Positions 23,419 to 30,974 of a stretch of DNA of 32,301 nt are shown one piece after another. Source of the DNA: an uncultured bacterium. GTDB lineage: Bacteria; Bacillota_I; Bacilli_A; RF39; UBA660. The stretch covers positions 1 through 32,301 of the forward strand of contig CANSHI010000014.1 in NCBI GenBank assembly GCA_947646655.1, given 5' to 3'. The notes beneath the pieces are model-generated. The model saw nothing but the letters and a program-made list of their open reading frames with translations, was not told where the DNA came from and did no database searches. The stretch's first letter is position 1; each line of letters opens with the position of its first letter. The position numbers and the translations under genes were made by a program.

Positions 23419-24036
23419 ATGCCTACAGAAGTCAGTATAGAACATGAAAAACTAATTTACAAGATGGCACAAAGGTTTTATGGAGTTCCTAAAGAAGACT
23501 TAATACAAGCTGGATTTTTAGGCTTAACTAAAGCCTATAATAAGTTTGATCCATCCTTAAATGTAAAGTTTAGCACTTATGCATATGCTTTTATATTTGG
23601 TGAAATGTATGAAACCGCCACTATGAATAGACCGATTCATATTAAAAAAGCAGAGATGAATATTTATAAAAGTGTATTACGTGCTAAAGAAATGCTAGAA
23701 GCAAAATATAATAGATCTATTTCTTATACTGAAGTATGTGACTTTTTAAAGATCGATTATAATCAGTTTATGGCTATATTAAATTCTTTAAGTGAATTTG
23801 TAAGTGTCGAAGATACAGAGCTCAATTTAAGTAGAAAAGAACATATCGACGATTTAATTCTTTTAAAAGAGTCATTAGAAACATTGAGCCTTCAGGAGCG
23901 ACAAGTGATTGTAAGCCGATATATGGGCGATTTAAGTCAAAATGAAACGGCTAAGGTATTGGGATTATCACAAGTAAAAGTTTCGCGTATCGAGAAGCGT
24001 GGCAAAGAAAAAATGAAAAATTTTGTTGCTAGTTAG
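23419..24036 (+). CDS. sigF: Sporulation sigma factor, SigF/SigG type
   Basis: 205 residues from ATG 23419 with GGAAAGGAG upstream. Region 2 is KLIYKMAQRF ... EDLIQAGFLGLTKAYNKFDP ... KFSTYAYAFIFGEM. Region 3 is degenerate but present. Region 4 is LSLQERQVIVSRYMGDLSQNETAKVLGLSQVKVSRIEKRG. Size and motifs match the SigF/SigG/SigB branch, and KFSTYA plus FGEM are typical. The position directly before spoVAC-D-E copies the spoIIAC-spoVA order of Bacillus, which favours SigF; SigG cannot be excluded. The anti-sigma genes spoIIAA and spoIIAB, normally just upstream, are missing here; the Fic gene takes that place. Confidence 0.85.
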   Translation: MPTEVSIEHEKLIYKMAQRFYGVPKEDLIQAGFLGLTKAYNKFDPSLNVKFSTYAYAFIFGEMYETATMNRPIHIKKAEMNIYKSVLRAKEMLEAKYNRSISYTEVCDFLKIDYNQFMAILNSLSEFVSVEDTELNLSRKEHIDDLILLKESLETLSLQERQVIVSRYMGDLSQNETAKVLGLSQVKVSRIEKRGKEKMKNFVAS

Positions 24037-24080
24037 TATTAAAAACTTGTAATTAGTCCATGATATTACTGGTGATATAT

Positions 24081-24518
24081 ATGGAAAAACAAGAGTATTT
24101 GGAAATTGTTGACTCAAAAAGTAAAACACCTAATATTTTAGAAAATGCTTTTATTTCTTTTTTAGTAGGAGGACTTTTGGGTGGACTATTTGAAATTTTA
24201 ACTACTTGGTTGATCAATTTGTTCGAGTTATCAGAGCAAGTGGCACTCGGTTGGAGTTTACTTACATTTATAGGAATTGCGATTCTTTTAACAGGTTTCG
24301 GAGTTTTTGACACTTTGATAAGTAAATTTAGATTTGGTTTGATTATACCTATTACAGGATTTGCTCATTCGATTGCTAGTTCTTTATTAGATTATAAAAG
24401 AGATGGTTTAATAACAGGATTAGGGTCAAATATGTTTAAACTTGCGGGCTGTGTAATTTTATATGGAACAGTATCGGCTTTTATATGTGCGATTGTGAAG
24501 GTGATAATTTATGGCTAG
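24081..24518 (+). CDS. spoVAC: Stage V sporulation protein AC
   Basis: Membrane channel subunit for dipicolinic acid movement into the forespore and out on germination; in B. subtilis SpoVAC acts as a mechanosensitive channel. The product is 145 residues from ATG 24081, placed by GGTGAT at 24071; ATG 24060 has no ribosome site. There are four hydrophobic helices with the family motifs AFISFLVGGLLGG, FGVFDTLISKF and GFAHSIASS. The stop overlaps the spoVAD start by 8 bases. Confidence 0.93.
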   Translation: MEKQEYLEIVDSKSKTPNILENAFISFLVGGLLGGLFEILTTWLINLFELSEQVALGWSLLTFIGIAILLTGFGVFDTLISKFRFGLIIPITGFAHSIASSLLDYKRDGLITGLGSNMFKLAGCVILYGTVSAFICAIVKVIIYG

Positions 24519-25455
24519 TTTTAAATTTAAAAACTCTTATTTAGGTGAATCTTCGACCGTTTCAAGTCAAAATGAAAAAATAAATACAAAATTTTCAATC
24601 GATGATTATTATGATGGAGAGAAAACAACAGAAGATACAGAAGTTAAAATGCAGAAGTTAGTTATTAAAGATATGCTTAAGAGAAATAGCGCAGATTTAA
24701 TCGTTAGTGGAGATCTTTCTAACCAAATAGCTACAAGTAATAAAGCTGTTAGCGAATTTCCTATTTCGAATTTAGGACTTTACTCTGCTTGTGCAACTTA
24801 TACAGAAGAGCTAATCGTGGCTTCTTCGATGTTAGCTAGTGGTGCTTCTAATATTTTAACTATAGTCAGCAGTCATAATTTAAGTGTTGAAAGAACTTTT
24901 AGATTTCCAATTGAATACGGAAGTCCACGACGTGTAACTCAACATTTTACTGCAACTGGAGCTGTATCGAGTTTAGTTACTAAGACACCCACAAATATTA
25001 AGATCGAAGCTTGTACTATTGGTAAAGTTATCGATTTTGGAGTTAAAGATGCTAATAATATGGGTGCAGTTATGGCTCCAAGTGCTGCAAATACTTTAAT
25101 AGAACATTTGAGAGATTTTAAACGTAAACCAGAATATTATGATATTATTTTGACAGGGGATTTAGGTAAACTCGGAAGTGAGTTGTTTAAAACGATTCTT
25201 TCTAAAAATGACATTACACTTAAAAATCATATGGATGCTGGTCAGGAATTAATATTAGATAAAAATAAAACTGATCAAGGCGCTAGTGGACCTGTATGTT
25301 TGCCTTTATATTTAATCGAGAAAGTATTAACTAATAAAAAATATAAACGTATATTGATCATTGGCACAGGTTCTTTACAAAATCAAACTTTGGTTAATCA
25401 AAAAAACACTATTCCTAGTGTAAGTCATGCTGTTTCTTTGGAGGTGATTTCATGA
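24511..25455 (+). CDS. spoVAD: Stage V sporulation protein AD
   Basis: Soluble thiolase-fold protein that binds dipicolinic acid and pairs with SpoVAC and SpoVAE. The product is 314 residues, slightly short of the usual ~338. Recognisable segments are GLYSACATYTEELIVAS, the SSHNLSVERTFRFPIEYGS strand-turn, TATGAVSSLV, MAPSAANTLIEH and GAGAS-like DQGASGPVCL. It overlaps both neighbours (8 bases with spoVAC, 4 with spoVAE), so the three are one translational unit. Confidence 0.93.
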   Translation: MASFKFKNSYLGESSTVSSQNEKINTKFSIDDYYDGEKTTEDTEVKMQKLVIKDMLKRNSADLIVSGDLSNQIATSNKAVSEFPISNLGLYSACATYTEELIVASSMLASGASNILTIVSSHNLSVERTFRFPIEYGSPRRVTQHFTATGAVSSLVTKTPTNIKIEACTIGKVIDFGVKDANNMGAVMAPSAANTLIEHLRDFKRKPEYYDIILTGDLGKLGSELFKTILSKNDITLKNHMDAGQELILDKNKTDQGASGPVCLPLYLIEKVLTNKKYKRILIIGTGSLQNQTLVNQKNTIPSVSHAVSLEVIS

Positions 25456-25802
25456 GTATTTTTACTTCTTTTATGGCCGTCGGGATTATTTGTATGATAG
25501 CTTCTATAATTTATGATACAACTAAATTGACTCCTGGGCATATAACAAGTTTGTTCGTCGTTATCGGGGCAATACTCGGAATATTTGGCTTTTATGATCT
25601 CTTAGCGGAACATTTTGGCTATGGACTTTCATTGCCTATCACTTCTTTTGGAAACAGTTTGATGAAGTCAGCTTATGAAGGTTTTCATGAAAATGGCATA
25701 TTCGGGCTTTTCAGTGGAATGTATTTAACAACTTCAGCTGGAATATGCGGGGTAGTTATATTTGGATTCTTGATAAGTTTGGTTTGCAAACCAAAGGATT
25801 AG
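25452..25802 (+). CDS. spoVAE: Stage V sporulation protein AE (AEB type)
   Basis: A 116-residue membrane protein with about four helices, partner of SpoVAC in the dipicolinate channel. TKLTPGHITSLFVVIGAILG, DLLAEHFGYG and FGNSLMKSAYEGF are family landmarks. GGAGGTG within the end of spoVAD is its ribosome site. No spoVAA, AB or AF genes follow, so this is the minimal C-D-E set found in many Clostridia. Confidence 0.93.
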   Translation: MSIFTSFMAVGIICMIASIIYDTTKLTPGHITSLFVVIGAILGIFGFYDLLAEHFGYGLSLPITSFGNSLMKSAYEGFHENGIFGLFSGMYLTTSAGICGVVIFGFLISLVCKPKD

Positions 25803-25805
25803 AAT

Positions 25806-25838
25806 AAAACCTTAAATATTTTTAGGTTTTTTCTTTTT
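25806..25838 (+). terminator. Terminator of the spoVA operon
   Basis: AAAACCT (25806-25812) pairs with AGGTTTT (25824-25830), followed by TTCTTTTT. It may also stop the converging small gene. Confidence 0.75.
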
Positions 25839-25844
25839 ACAAAT

Positions 25845-26012
25845 TTAAATGCGTTCCAATTCTTTTTTTATATTTTTTTCATTTTCTTCTACAAACTTTG
25901 TTAGAATGCGTACAACTAAATTGTTTAAACTTCTTTGATCATTTAAAGCAATCATATCCAACTTCTTTTTCAATTCTTCATCTATTCTAACATATATTAT
26001 ATCTTTATTCAT
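25845..26012 (-). CDS. 55-residue ribbon-helix-helix (Arc/CopG-like) DNA-binding protein
   Basis: A complete frame of 55 codons with AAGGAG 8 bases before the ATG at 26012 and TAA at 25847-25845. The N-terminal strand MNKDIIYVRI is followed by helix DEELKKKLDMIAL, a turn with DQRSLNN, and helix LVVRILTKFVEENEKN. This is the ribbon-helix-helix pattern of Arc/CopG/antitoxin-type regulators that bind DNA as dimers. No toxin gene lies next to it. Two TGCTATC repeats 11 bp apart overlap its ribosome site and could be its own operator. It is too short for standard gene callers. Confidence 0.85.
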   Translation of the reverse strand: MNKDIIYVRIDEELKKKLDMIALNDQRSLNNLVVRILTKFVEENEKNIKKELERI

Positions 26013-26014
26013 AC

Positions 26015-26032
26015 TGCTATCTCCTTGCTATC
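26015..26032. promoter_or_regulatory. Possible operator of the ribbon-helix-helix gene
   Basis: TGCTATC occurs at 26015-26021 and 26026-26032 (11-bp period), covering the ribosome site region. A related TGCTAGC and the palindrome CTTGCAAG lie about 40 bp upstream. Helix-turn spacing is typical for two cooperatively bound dimers. Confidence 0.35.
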
Positions 26033-26114
26033 TATATTTTACTAGTTTATGAATTATTTTTATGCTTGCAAGTTGCTAGCTGTATATGAGTATTTTTCTA
26101 GAAAAAGTTGCAAA

Positions 26115-26146
26115 TAAAAAACTCTATTCATATAAGATTAGAGTTA
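26115..26146 (-). terminator. Terminator of the CorB-like membrane protein gene
   Basis: On the minus strand AACTCTA and TAGAGTT (26145-26139 with 26126-26120) form a 7-bp stem followed by TTTTT. The stop codon lies inside the stem. Confidence 0.75.
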
Positions 26147-26728
26147 TTTTTTAAAGGTTATAATATCTAAAAATTTAGAAAAGTGATAAAGTATTTTATT
26201 GGATTTGTTAATTGCAAAACTTTTTCCTACAGCTTTTCCACCTATGGTTAGAGCGGCAATGATACTTGTAGTTATTAGACTTACTATGCTTAGACCCCAA
26301 GAATAGGTATCTGAAATTAGTACTGCTATTGTAACTCCAGCACTTCCCGAAATAATTCCACATATATCACCTATGACATCATTACAAAATGATGAAACTT
26401 TAGAATTGTTTTTGATCATTTTAAGAGCTGTCTTTGCACCTCGTACTTTTTTTGAAGCCATGGAATTAAAAACTTTACGATCAGCTACTGTTACACTCAC
26501 GCCGACCATGTCGAAGATAATTCCTAGTCCTATAAAAATAAATAAAACAATTAAACTTACTAAAGCTGTTGCATTCGATACTACTAAATCTGAAAATAGT
26601 GAAAGTACTAGAGATATAGTAAATGCTAGTAGTGTTATTTCTATAATCCATACAGTATCTTTATTTAAATGAAATTTTTTATTGTCTTTATCCGTCTTTG
26701 ACGAGTAAGGCTTTAAATTCTTTTTCAT
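26144..26728 (-). CDS. Small DUF21/CorB-like conserved membrane protein
   Basis: 194 residues from ATG 26728; GGAG is 7 bases upstream. The ATG at 26734 is too close to that site. It has about four hydrophobic helices. The central segment FDMVGVSVTVADRKVFNSM, then GAKTALKMIKNNSKVSSFCNDVIGD, resembles the DUF21 membrane domain of CorB/CNNM-type proteins linked to magnesium transport, but the CBS domains are absent. This is recall-based. A similar short form is often annotated as a CorB-like protein in Clostridia. The gene lies directly downstream of the large structured RNA on the same strand with no terminator between, so the RNA may be its leader. Confidence 0.8.
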   Translation of the reverse strand: MKKNLKPYSSKTDKDNKKFHLNKDTVWIIEITLLAFTISLVLSLFSDLVVSNATALVSLIVLFIFIGLGIIFDMVGVSVTVADRKVFNSMASKKVRGAKTALKMIKNNSKVSSFCNDVIGDICGIISGSAGVTIAVLISDTYSWGLSIVSLITTSIIAALTIGGKAVGKSFAINKSNKILYHFSKFLDIITFKK

Positions 26729-26751
26729 AATCATTCTCCAAAATATGAAAT

Positions 26752-27312
26752 GGGGAAATTGCTATAATAAACTTTGGCTCATAGGTCAGGTTGGATTTCC
26801 CTTTAATCAACTATTCATTACTGAATAGCAGTTCCCTTTTAATAATTAAAAGATATCGTTACCGATTATCTTACCTGATTGCCGTTAAGATACCACTGCA
26901 ATCTTATAGCAATATCCATTCTAGGAGTTTTCCTCCCAATACAGTTAAATTACTAATGCTCTTTTGCAAAGATGGTTTCATAAAGCAATACTTAATAAGT
27001 CACATGTACACGCGCTTTTAAGCTGTCATTAATTCCCACATCTTCACGCAAGCCAAGCTACAAATCCCCTAGCTTTCGCCAAGGAAAAGGTTTGTATCCC
27101 AGTTCGTAAAGGGGCCCTTCACAAAGATGGGTCTCCGCGAATAAATGGAACGGTTGCCGTATGCCGTTACGATCGCCCATAAATTCTTCATTCTCAGCAT
27201 CCACCCCACGCTGGGCGCATGAAGCAAACACCAAGAGTTTCATAGTTATGCTCTTTAATGACTTTTTAGGGTCATCTTCGTAATGCTGTATTGACTAGAA
27301 TAATGTATCCCC
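26752..27312 (-). ncRNA. Large structured noncoding RNA candidate (~561 nt), ROOL-like in size
   Basis: This gene-free stretch has clearly higher GC than its surroundings. On the minus strand a -10 box (TATAAT, 27324 to 27319) predicts a start at 27312, where the RNA begins GGGGA; its 3' end carries UCCCC (26756-26752), so the ends can pair. Inside are a 10-bp stem (26758-26767 with 26904-26913), a nested 6-bp stem (26786-26791 with 26873-26878), and hairpins with TTAC-type loops at 26811-26828 and 26851-26871. Further hairpins lie at 26924-26936, 27055-27075 and 27049-adjacent to 27145-27170 (AACGG/CCGTT). It shows no RNase P, tmRNA, SRP, 6S or T-box signatures that I can recognise. Size and closed architecture are like ROOL RNAs; the family is unproven. 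Strand choice rests on promoter and end pairing. Confidence 0.6.
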
Positions 27313-27318
27313 ACTACT

Positions 27319-27329
27319 ATTATAGTATA
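27319..27329 (-). promoter_or_regulatory. -10 region of the large RNA
   Basis: On the minus strand TGATATACTATAAT gives an extended TGATATACT and an overlapping TATAAT. The palindrome TACTATTATAGTA covers both. A clear -35 is not seen. Confidence 0.5.
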
Positions 27330-27356
27330 TCATAAAATTTTTTAAAACTCTAGTAC

Positions 27357-27385
27357 TTGAAATTTTATAGAAATTTTGATATATT
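27357..27385 (+). promoter_or_regulatory. Promoter of the sigma-like gene at 27411
   Basis: TTGAAA at 27357-27362, a 17-bp spacer, and TATATT at 27380-27385 with an extended TGA. Confidence 0.7.
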
Positions 27386-27410
27386 AACTTGCAAAAAAGG
27401 GGGAGTACTC

Positions 27411-28604
27411 ATGGATTTTGATTTTTTAGCAAGTAATAGAAAAGATTTTCCAACACACCAAGAAAATAATGAATTAGCTGTTAAAGCACAATTAGGTGAC
27501 TCTGATGCTTTCGAAGAATTATTGAGACGTAATAATCGATTAATTCGTAATTTCGCACTTAAACGTAATAATACAGACGAACATTTAATAGATGAGCTTA
27601 TGCAATGTGGTGCTATTGCTATGTATGATGCTCTTAAAGGATATGATGTTTTAAAAGGTAACTTTATTACATATGCTACATGTTTTATAAAAAAAGAGAT
27701 GGATAAAGCCTTGGCTAAAAATAACTATGGATATACATATTCGCCAAAGTTTAATAATTATTTATACAAATATAGACAGATTCAAGCACAATTTGCTATG
27801 AAAGGTATTGAACAGCCAAGTGACGAGGCATTAATGGAAGCACTTGATATTACTTCTAAACAATTATTAGATAATATTAGAAGGTTTGATAAAACTTTCG
27901 TTTACAGTTTAGATTATTGGGAGGAAGATGAATTTTTTGAGGGAAATCCATATGCTAATAAAAATTTTATAAGAAATGATAATGGGAATTTCGCAGAAGC
28001 AGATATTGTAGAGGTTAAAGAGGATAGAATTAACATAGAGTTATTGCTCAAGGCATTAAATCATAAATTAAAGCCGTATAATTATTTCTTGCTTTATTAT
28101 AGTTTTTTTGCTCAAAAAGTATTAACTTATCAAGCTCTTGCAGATATTTTTGGTGTGACTAGAGAAGCTGTCAGGGTATCAGTCAATCGATCATTAAAGT
28201 GGGTTAGGTTTTTCTTAGAAGATGTAGATTTAGAAAAATTTATTAAAGTTAATGATTTAGCAAATATTAAGATAACACCAATTATTCCTGATAACATTTT
28301 ATGCTACTTATTTGTAAGAGAGTCTTTGTTGCCTCTCGAAAGAGAAGTTTATAAGGCTCATATGTTTGGTAAGTTTGAAGTTGAAAAACAAAAATTAGAA
28401 AAACAATTCGATATGAGTTATGAAGCTATTAAAGGTGTTTGGCTATCTGTATGTAAAAATATTAAAGAAATAGTTAGTGAAAATAGTAATGAATACGTTG
28501 CCTATAAACGTATGATGTTAAAAAATTATGCTGGTAAAATTTATACATTAGATTTAGACGGAGAAATAAATCTTGAATCAACTAAAAAAAGAGGTAAAAA
28601 ATAA
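27411..28604 (+). CDS. Divergent sigma-70 family protein with C-terminal extension
   Basis: 397 residues from ATG 27411 with AAGGGGGAG upstream; the longer frame from 27357 would begin inside the promoter. Region 2 (about residues 25-105) has LGDSDAFEELLRRNNRLIR, DELMQCGAIAMYDALKGYD and FITYATCFIKKEM, matching the core-binding and -10-binding helices. A region-3-like segment (PSDEALMEALDIT) follows. Region 4 (about 226-268) carries the helix-turn-helix LTYQALADIFGVTREAVRVSVNRSLKWV. A further ~125 residues (about 270-397) are not part of normal sigma factors and end in a lysine-rich tail. Acidic and aromatic linker sequence fills 155-205. It may be an alternative sigma factor with its own promoter class. 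No anti-sigma gene is adjacent. Confidence 0.8.
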   Translation: MDFDFLASNRKDFPTHQENNELAVKAQLGDSDAFEELLRRNNRLIRNFALKRNNTDEHLIDELMQCGAIAMYDALKGYDVLKGNFITYATCFIKKEMDKALAKNNYGYTYSPKFNNYLYKYRQIQAQFAMKGIEQPSDEALMEALDITSKQLLDNIRRFDKTFVYSLDYWEEDEFFEGNPYANKNFIRNDNGNFAEADIVEVKEDRINIELLLKALNHKLKPYNYFLLYYSFFAQKVLTYQALADIFGVTREAVRVSVNRSLKWVRFFLEDVDLEKFIKVNDLANIKITPIIPDNILCYLFVRESLLPLEREVYKAHMFGKFEVEKQKLEKQFDMSYEAIKGVWLSVCKNIKEIVSENSNEYVAYKRMMLKNYAGKIYTLDLDGEINLESTKKRGKK

Positions 28605-28626
28605 AGAAGCGATGTTGCTTCTTTTT
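28603..28626. terminator. Bidirectional terminator
   Basis: AAAGAAGC (28603-28610) pairs with GCTTCTTT (28617-28624) around GATGTT. It lies between the converging sigma-like and LCP genes and overlaps both stop codons. Confidence 0.85.
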
Positions 28627-30736
28627 ATTCGGAAGATTCTTTGTAATAATAAACTTTCAAAGTAGTTATTTCTTTTAAAGATGTTCCCTCTTTAACTGAT
28701 TGTTTATAAATGGTATTGTTTTTTAAGTCAGTTATTCCGAGAGTTAAAATTTCATCGGGAGTAAGTTCAATAGTGTCTGTAATAATATTAACGTTTTTAA
28801 GTGTTGCTCTCCATGAATTAAACTCTTCTATCGTCTTTCCTGTGAAACTTGGAAGCGTGATTTCTTCTTCGACATTATTATTTTCATTTTCATTATTGTT
28901 CGTATTTGAATCAGGATTTTGTATCGGAATATTATTTCCTGTATTTCTTGCCACTGTTATAGTGAGGGTAGTCAGTTTATCGACTAGTAAACCGACGTGT
29001 CGATCTTGTGTTATTACTTGTCCATTAGGAAGAGTGGAATCTTCTGTTTGAACATTTAGACTAATATTTCGCTCACGTGCCCAACTTTCTACATATTCAC
29101 GAGATGATTCGATAAAGTTTGGAAGTAACTCTCGACGTTTTTCATTGTAAACACTTTTTCCTATGACACTAAGTTCATATGGTTCGTTGATGTCGAAAGA
29201 AAATGTTTTTATAGGTTTAGGTGCTTCCAGTTCTAAGTTTACTTTCATGGCATCGACAATATCTTGTAGAGAGTTTTTGTAATATTGGAAAGTGTATATA
29301 TAACTTCTGTAATTGTCCATATACATACTTAAATCATATCCTGAGAGGTATGTCTTTTGAATCGAAAGCTTAGAATCTTTAGAGTTTAAAAGAATATTTT
29401 TGGCGACATCGTATAAAGATAATATTTGTTCAGTCGTCATGTTCGTATCTATGTTTTTTGTAATGTCTTCGAGTACTTTGTAAAAGTCATCTAAATTATT
29501 AATGTTTTTAAGCTTATTTACCATAGCTTCTACTACCATTTGCTGATGTTCAACTCTTTGGAAATCACCGCGTGGTAAAGTTTTTCTATGTCTAGAGAAG
29601 GCTAGTGCTTGTTCTCCATTTAAGGTTTGATATCCTTTATCTAAGCATATTAAGTAAGAACCGAATCGTCTTTGGGAGTCTTGTTCACAAAATTTGATAG
29701 GAACATCGACATCGATACCTCCGAGATCGTCTACTAATTTTACGACACCAGTAAAGTTTATTTTGACATAGTAGTCGATATCTATACCAGTTAAATTTTT
29801 AATAGTATTTACTACACAAGAAGTGCCTCCATATGCTGATGAGTTAATTTTATTTTCAACATTATTTCTACAAGCTATTGGAACATAAGTATCTCTAGGG
29901 ATACTAAAGACTGTCGCATTTAAGTTTTTAGGGTTAAACGTTACTAACATGAGGGTATCGCCATTAAAAGACGTTCCACTTGTAATATCTTCTCCTGTCG
30001 AATCTACACCCATTAAAAGCATTGTAAAAGGTTCTGTGAGTTTTTTAGTCGAATAGGAAACATTGTCTATATTTTCAAGTTTTTCAGTTTTAGTATATAT
30101 TATTTTTGTTTCACTTGCTATGTTTTCAAAATTTTCGTAAGAGTTAAACATCGTTACATATGATTCAGAAGCGAATAGAGCATCGATTTTTCCTTCATAT
30201 AGATCGGTCAACATGCCAATATAGTCATCATATTTTACTATTTCACTAGTAATATTTTGTTCTTTGATCATCTTATTAGGAATGATGTATCCAGTCGGAT
30301 CAGTCTCATCGTCGATCATACCAATTTTTTTATAATCTTCTGTAGCATTTAGGCTGATCATAACACTCGTATAATCGACATATTTTTTTTGAACAGTATC
30401 AATGATATTATAAGTTTTATCAATATAGAATGCTCCAATAGTTAATAGAGGGGTATAAATAAAAGTTAAAACTAATAGAAAAATGAAACGTTTGTTTTTT
30501 TTGGTAAATAAAAGTATTAGGCCTCCCAAAAGGTAAATTAGAAGGTGGACGTATAAAATGCCTAGTACAATGCTCCGAATTAATGTTTCAATATTTGCCA
30601 GTGTTAAAAGTTCGATAGTAAACCAAATGAGGCTTCCAGTATACAATACTAAGATCAGTAAGAAAAAGATCCTGAGTGCTAAATTTTGTTTGTGCCATTT
30701 GTTTAAAAATCTTTTTAAAGCACTTTGTTTATTCAT
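28625..30736 (-). CDS. LCP family wall-polymer transferase with extra binding and PASTA-like domains
   Basis: LytR-CpsA-Psr enzymes attach undecaprenyl-linked polymers such as teichoic acids to peptidoglycan outside the membrane. 703 residues from ATG 30736, placed by AAAGGGG seven bases upstream; ATG 30742 is too close. N-terminal region (20-110) holds three to four membrane helices. Residues ~115-215 (KIGMIDDETDPTGYIIPNKM, KYDDYIGMLTDLYEGKIDAL) resemble a small solute-binding-protein lobe. The LCP domain spans ~235-405 with LLMGVDS, FSIPRDTYVPI, NKINSSAYGG, LGGIDVDVP and ALAFSRHRK, so key Asp and Arg residues are present. The C-terminal part (525-703) holds two PASTA-like units split by a Pro/Asn/Glu linker. 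The architecture is larger than usual LCP proteins. Confidence 0.9.
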   Translation of the reverse strand: MNKQSALKRFLNKWHKQNLALRIFFLLILVLYTGSLIWFTIELLTLANIETLIRSIVLGILYVHLLIYLLGGLILLFTKKNKRFIFLLVLTFIYTPLLTIGAFYIDKTYNIIDTVQKKYVDYTSVMISLNATEDYKKIGMIDDETDPTGYIIPNKMIKEQNITSEIVKYDDYIGMLTDLYEGKIDALFASESYVTMFNSYENFENIASETKIIYTKTEKLENIDNVSYSTKKLTEPFTMLLMGVDSTGEDITSGTSFNGDTLMLVTFNPKNLNATVFSIPRDTYVPIACRNNVENKINSSAYGGTSCVVNTIKNLTGIDIDYYVKINFTGVVKLVDDLGGIDVDVPIKFCEQDSQRRFGSYLICLDKGYQTLNGEQALAFSRHRKTLPRGDFQRVEHQQMVVEAMVNKLKNINNLDDFYKVLEDITKNIDTNMTTEQILSLYDVAKNILLNSKDSKLSIQKTYLSGYDLSMYMDNYRSYIYTFQYYKNSLQDIVDAMKVNLELEAPKPIKTFSFDINEPYELSVIGKSVYNEKRRELLPNFIESSREYVESWARERNISLNVQTEDSTLPNGQVITQDRHVGLLVDKLTTLTITVARNTGNNIPIQNPDSNTNNNENENNNVEEEITLPSFTGKTIEEFNSWRATLKNVNIITDTIELTPDEILTLGITDLKNNTIYKQSVKEGTSLKEITTLKVYYYKESSE

Positions 30737-30767
30737 AAGCATTCGCCCCTTTATGTTTTCTTTAATT

Positions 30768-30796
30768 AGTATAACAAAAAAATATAAAAATTTCCA
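30768..30796 (-). promoter_or_regulatory. Promoter of the LCP gene
   Basis: On the minus strand TGGAAA (30796 to 30791), a 17-bp spacer and TATACT (30773 to 30768) with an extended TGT. Confidence 0.65.
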
Positions 30797-30820
30797 TAAT
30801 ATTAGAATAATTTATTTTAT

Positions 30821-30849
30821 AAAAAAACATTGTCGATGATTGGACAATG
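30821..30849 (-). terminator. Terminator after the minus-strand sigma gene
   Basis: On the minus strand CATTGTC and GACAATG (30849-30843 with 30834-30828) form a 7-bp stem followed by seven T. The ~125 bases between it and the stop at 30975 show no other signal I can support. Confidence 0.8.
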
Positions 30850-30974
30850 CTTTTACGTATTTGTATTATAACTTTTTTTAGTCAATAATTTTATGAAGCA
30901 AGATTTTCATTAACGTTCTAGGCCATTAAAATGTTTACATTTCATTGCTATAGTTTTATAGATGTTCAGATATG

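Noticed and set aside
27058..27243. 61-codon minus-strand open frame inside the large RNA region
   Set aside because: It has no convincing ribosome site, GC-rich codon use unlike every neighbour, and lies within paired RNA segments. Chance opening in a structured RNA is more likely.
26752..27312. RNase P RNA, SRP RNA, 6S RNA, T-box or group I/II intron as the identity of the large RNA
   Set aside because: I looked for the conserved RNase P GAGGAAAGTCC core, the T-box TGGAACCGCG core, the SRP GGAAGG loop and a group II domain V on both strands and found none.
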